A stretch of DNA of 64,000 nt from Alphaproteobacteria bacterium (GTDB taxonomy: Bacteria > Pseudomonadota > Alphaproteobacteria > SHVP01). The position numbers and the translations under genes were made by a program. The stretch covers positions 1 to 64,000 of the forward strand of contig VGES01000013.1 in NCBI GenBank assembly GCA_016869765.1. Reading direction: 5' to 3'. Positions 61,086 to 64,000 of this stretch are shown in pieces; the first letter of the stretch is position 1, and each line of letters begins with the position of its first letter. Below the pieces are notes generated by a model that was given only the letters and a program-made list of their open reading frames with translations, was not told the DNA's origin and did no database searches.

Positions 61086-62336
61086 TCACCCTGCAGTCTG
61101 CGGTGGGTTCCTGTTCTCGGGGTGATCGCGGATCGCCGCATAGGCGGCGAGAGTAGCCCCGGTCAAAAGGATGGCTGACGCCCACGCCAGCGTTGCCATG
61201 GTCACGCCGGCATCAATGAGGACGCCGACGAGGTAGGGAGACCCGGCGCTGATGCCGGCCGCCAACGCCAGCACCATGGCGCGGATCGCCCCGAAGTGCG
61301 TGGTGCCGTAGAGCTCGGCAAACGTTGCGCTGGTCAGCGTGTAACCAAGCCCGGCGCCGACGCCTGCACAAACCATGAACACCAGCGCAATCACCGGCGC
61401 ATCGAGAGCGGCCAGCAAGACCAATCCAAGAACCAGAGGCGGCAGTTTGTACGGCACCAGGCGAACCGCGCCGAAACGATCGATCAGAGGGCCGGCAACG
61501 AAGACCGTGACGACAACGCCCAGGGCGTATCCGGCAAATGTGCTGGCGACCCACGACAACAGCCAGCCCTTTTCCTCGGCCAGGTGGGCCTGATGAAAAA
61601 AGAAGCCGCCAAGAACGAACGAAGGCGAGAGCATCGCAGGGGCCAAGATCCAGAACCGCGGATCGCGCAAGACCTGAGCCCGGGTCCATGCCGCGCCGCG
61701 ACCGGAGCCGTTTACCGCCAATTCCTTGCTTCGCCGCAGGAAGAGCGAATGACGAACGCGGTGTCCCCTCAGCAGCAAGAGCGCCGCCGGCAAGACTGTG
61801 GCGAGCAGCACGATCGCGCCGATGTTCAAGGTCTCGCGCCAACCAACCAACGCGACCGAGGCGACCACGAGCAGCGGCATGAGGGCATCGGACGAGGGCG
61901 ACCCGAGCGTCGCAATGCTCAGGGCCTTGCCGCGTGTCGTTTCGAAGTAGCGAGACATCGCGGTCGACGCCACGTGGGGCATGAGCCCCTGGCCGAACAA
62001 GCGCAGCAGACAGAACGCAATCGGGATTGCTACCGCTGTCTGGACGGACGCGAGCAGAGCGGAGGCCGCCGCCAGTCCGGCAATGACGCCGCCAACAAAC
62101 CACCTCAGATCGAAGCGATCGATAAGTCGGCCGGCCCAAAGCAATGTGACACTGCTGGCCAGCGTACCGACGGAATAGTAGAGGCCAAGATCACCGTGAC
62201 TGAGGCTGAATTCGGTGCGGAGCTGCGGAGCGAAAAGGGCAACGAAATAGGTTTGACCGAAGCAGGAGGAGAACATGACCAGAAAGCCGAAGCCGAGAAA
62301 GCGGCTGTTGGCGAGAATGAAGGAAAGATAAGACAA
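61086..62336 (-). CDS. MFS transporter, oxalate/monocarboxylate-like
   Basis: 416 aa from a TTG at 62336; the start is the best fit but not certain. About 12 helices. The N-terminus FGFGFLVMFSSCFGQTYFVALFAPQL, with HGDLGLYYSVGTLASSVTLLWAGRLIDRFDLRWFVG as TM2 and motif A, is common in MFS carriers of mono- and dicarboxylates. GLVLLAALDAPVIALVFMVCAGVGAGLGYTLTSATFAELYG is the C-terminal counterpart. It probably imports the substrate of the PrpD/hydrolase module next door. It is divergent from the solute-binding gene. Confidence 0.88.
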   Translation of the reverse strand: MSYLSFILANSRFLGFGFLVMFSSCFGQTYFVALFAPQLRTEFSLSHGDLGLYYSVGTLASSVTLLWAGRLIDRFDLRWFVGGVIAGLAAASALLASVQTAVAIPIAFCLLRLFGQGLMPHVASTAMSRYFETTRGKALSIATLGSPSSDALMPLLVVASVALVGWRETLNIGAIVLLATVLPAALLLLRGHRVRHSLFLRRSKELAVNGSGRGAAWTRAQVLRDPRFWILAPAMLSPSFVLGGFFFHQAHLAEEKGWLLSWVASTFAGYALGVVVTVFVAGPLIDRFGAVRLVPYKLPPLVLGLVLLAALDAPVIALVFMVCAGVGAGLGYTLTSATFAELYGTTHFGAIRAMVLALAAGISAGSPYLVGVLIDAGVTMATLAWASAILLTGATLAAYAAIRDHPENRNPPQTAG

Positions 62337-62617
62337 GCTAGGCCACGATACCGGTCACCGCTCGGAAACTCGGAAAACGACATCGGAACCAGCGGCGAGG
62401 TCGCTGATGTCGCTGATCGCGGCGAGGTGCACTGACCCGAGCAGCGCGAGCGGCCCTCGCCGCAAGAGAGAATTTTCCGCCCCGCCATTGGTGCTCGGGA
62501 AGGGCTTGCCACACCATATAACGAATCCGGTCGCTGGTCCGACATGGTGACGACTTGATGTCTGACAAATACCCGCTGCTAGCCTCGAATCTCGGCTGAA
62601 CGAAGGGGGAAAGCGTC

Positions 62618-64000
62618 ATGACCAAATTCGTGTCGAATGCGTGGTTCCTTTGCGCGGCGACGTGTGCGGTGCTGGGTGCGGCCGTTCCCGGTGCGGCACA
62701 AGACGCCAAAGATACGCTCCGGGTCGCGATGTATGCCCAGGCGACGGTGCGCGGCAACGTCTACGGGCTCCCTTACATTTGGCCGAACAGTTACTACTGG
62801 GAAGCAGCGTTCGATTCCTTTGTCCGCATCGACGACAAAGCTATGCCCGGACCATTCGCCGTCGAGAAATGGGAGCTGGTCAATCCGACGACCTGGCGCC
62901 TGACGTTCCGGCAGGATATCGAGTACGGCAGCGGCCGAAAGAATGACGCCGCGAACATCGTGAAGACGTTCGACTTCCTGACTTCCGATGCGGGCAAGAG
63001 CGCCGGTGTCATGCGCGGCGTCAGAATTGCAACCTACCGGGCGGTCGGGCCGCACACGGTTGAATTTGTGACTTCAGTTCCGGATCCGTTGATGATTCAC
63101 AAATTTGCGCCGTTCTATGTCGTCGATATGGCGGCATTCACCGAGATGGGAGCCGACGTCTTCGCCGCCAAGCCGGTAACATCGGGCCCATTTCGCGTCG
63201 TCAACTGGACCGATCAGGAGATGACGACCACGGCGCATGACAAGAGTTGGCGCCCGGCCAAGGTGAAGAACCTGAAGATCGTCAACGTGCCCGAGGCGGC
63301 GTCTCGACTGGCCGCGCTCGAGTCCGGTCAGATGGACATCGTTTTTAATCTGGGGCCGGATGACGTTCCGCGCGTTCGTGCCAGCGGCCATGTCGCCGCC
63401 ATCGAAGGGGCGCCTTTCGTGAACGCACTTGCGATGTTCACGACGGACTTTGCCAACAAGTGGAACCTTGGCGGCAAGACGCCGTTTTCGGATCGACGGG
63501 TCCGCCAAGCGGCCAACCATGCGATCAACCGCGACACATTGGTCAAAGACTTCTTGCTGGGACTGGCAACGGCATCGGGTCAGCCGGCGACGGCGTCGAT
63601 CTTCGGCTACAATCCCGACGTCAAGCCTTATCCGTTCGATCCAGTGAAGGCCAAGCAACTTTTGACAGAAGCCGGCTACCCGAATGGCCTGTCCGTCAAG
63701 ATGGAGGCGACGCCGATCACCAGCGGGACGCGCGACGTTCTGCAACTTATCGCTTCGGATCTGGGAAAGGTTGGCATCAAGGTCAACGTCGAAGTGGTTC
63801 CCTTCTCGACCCGCGCCACCCTGTACTTCCAGAACAAATGGCAGGGGGATATGACCACTTTCGCGATGAACTTTTCCCCGGCGATGGACGCATCGGTTCC
63901 ATTCTCGATCTAAGGGTGCGGACTACCGAACACGATCACCTGCATCCCCGAACTCACGGAGTTGATCAATGCTCAGGCCGTGGAAATGGACCCTAAGAAA
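62618..64000 (+). pseudogene. ABC transporter solute-binding protein, family 5, interrupted by TAA and cut by window end
   Basis: A signal peptide (WFLCAATCAVLGAAVPGAAQ) leads into a family 5 (oligopeptide/nickel/dipeptide) binding protein: DTLRVAMYAQATVRGNVYGL, DDVPRVRASGHVAAIEGAP and RQAANHAINRDTLVKDFLLG. The frame stops at TAA 63911-63913 after 431 residues, then continues in the same frame with GCGLPNTITCIPELTELINAQAVEMDPKK to the window end, the normal C-terminal segment of this family. A TAC or TAT to TAA change would account for it. It is the last gene seen and would start an ABC uptake operon. Confidence 0.82.

Overview
The window is GC-rich throughout and almost wall-to-wall coding, with long operons joined by 4-base ATGA/GTGA overlaps. 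It reads as a chromosomal segment of an alphaproteobacterium. The main indicators are an NDUFS4-type complex I accessory subunit, a tandem cold-shock-domain protein with a glycine linker, a short flagellin, TTAA-N7-TTAA boxes of the CtrA type, and cox-type molybdenum hydroxylase genes with CoxD, CoxE and CoxG. A Rhodospirillales-like lineage is plausible but not proven. I see no insertion sequence, phage, CRISPR array or rRNA.

Layout. (1) 1-10515, minus strand: a complete aerobic CO-dehydrogenase-like operon running coxG, coxS, coxL, coxM, coxD, coxE, two split XdhC proteins, a molybdopterin-binding/MocA fusion and a SufS-like cysteine desulfurase. The CoxL motif is AYRGAGR (form II), so the substrate is probably not CO. 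The last six genes overlap by 1-4 bases and look like one enzyme-maturation block. (2) 10662-18253: a Panacea/SocA-like gene, a substrate-binding-fold protein without signal peptide, then a seven-gene minus-strand operon of Mrp/complex I-type membrane subunits with no peripheral electron-transfer arm. (3) 18488-30575: a double cold-shock protein, the thiYXZ HMP/thiamine-precursor transporter under a TPP riboswitch, a DUF192 protein, a thioesterase, a CNBD protein, an FAD dehydrogenase, tRNA-Pro, queF, a D-2-hydroxyacid dehydrogenase/SDR pair, a lone flagellin and several envelope proteins.

(4) 30655-49432: an accessory-looking stretch. It holds two paralogous ~380-aa methyltransferases, two paralogous proteins with a VPAGTF signature, a subtilase-like secreted protein, an HExxH/TPR lipoprotein, tRNA-Arg, a multicopper oxidase, VOC and class II aldolase genes, an amidase, two cupins, a SPOR lipoprotein and an MFS gene broken by an in-frame TAA. 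(5) 49499-56050: a DHA2-type exporter, then a mostly sulfur-related minus-strand group: cysK, alaX, sseA, metC, hisI and an FMN reductase. (6) 56326-64000: two MmgE/PrpD paralogues, a tandem-duplicated alpha/beta-hydrolase whose nucleophile serine is histidine in both halves, an MFS transporter and a family 5 solute-binding protein, also interrupted by an in-frame TAA. Region 6 looks like an uptake and catabolism module for an unidentified organic acid or amide.

The items most worth attention are the GYHTG tandem hydrolase with its PrpD pair, the orphan antiporter-like operon with two degenerate channel subunits, the desulfurase coupled to the form II molybdenum hydroxylase operon, the TPP riboswitch that ends on the start codon, and the paralogous methyltransferase and VPAGTF families.
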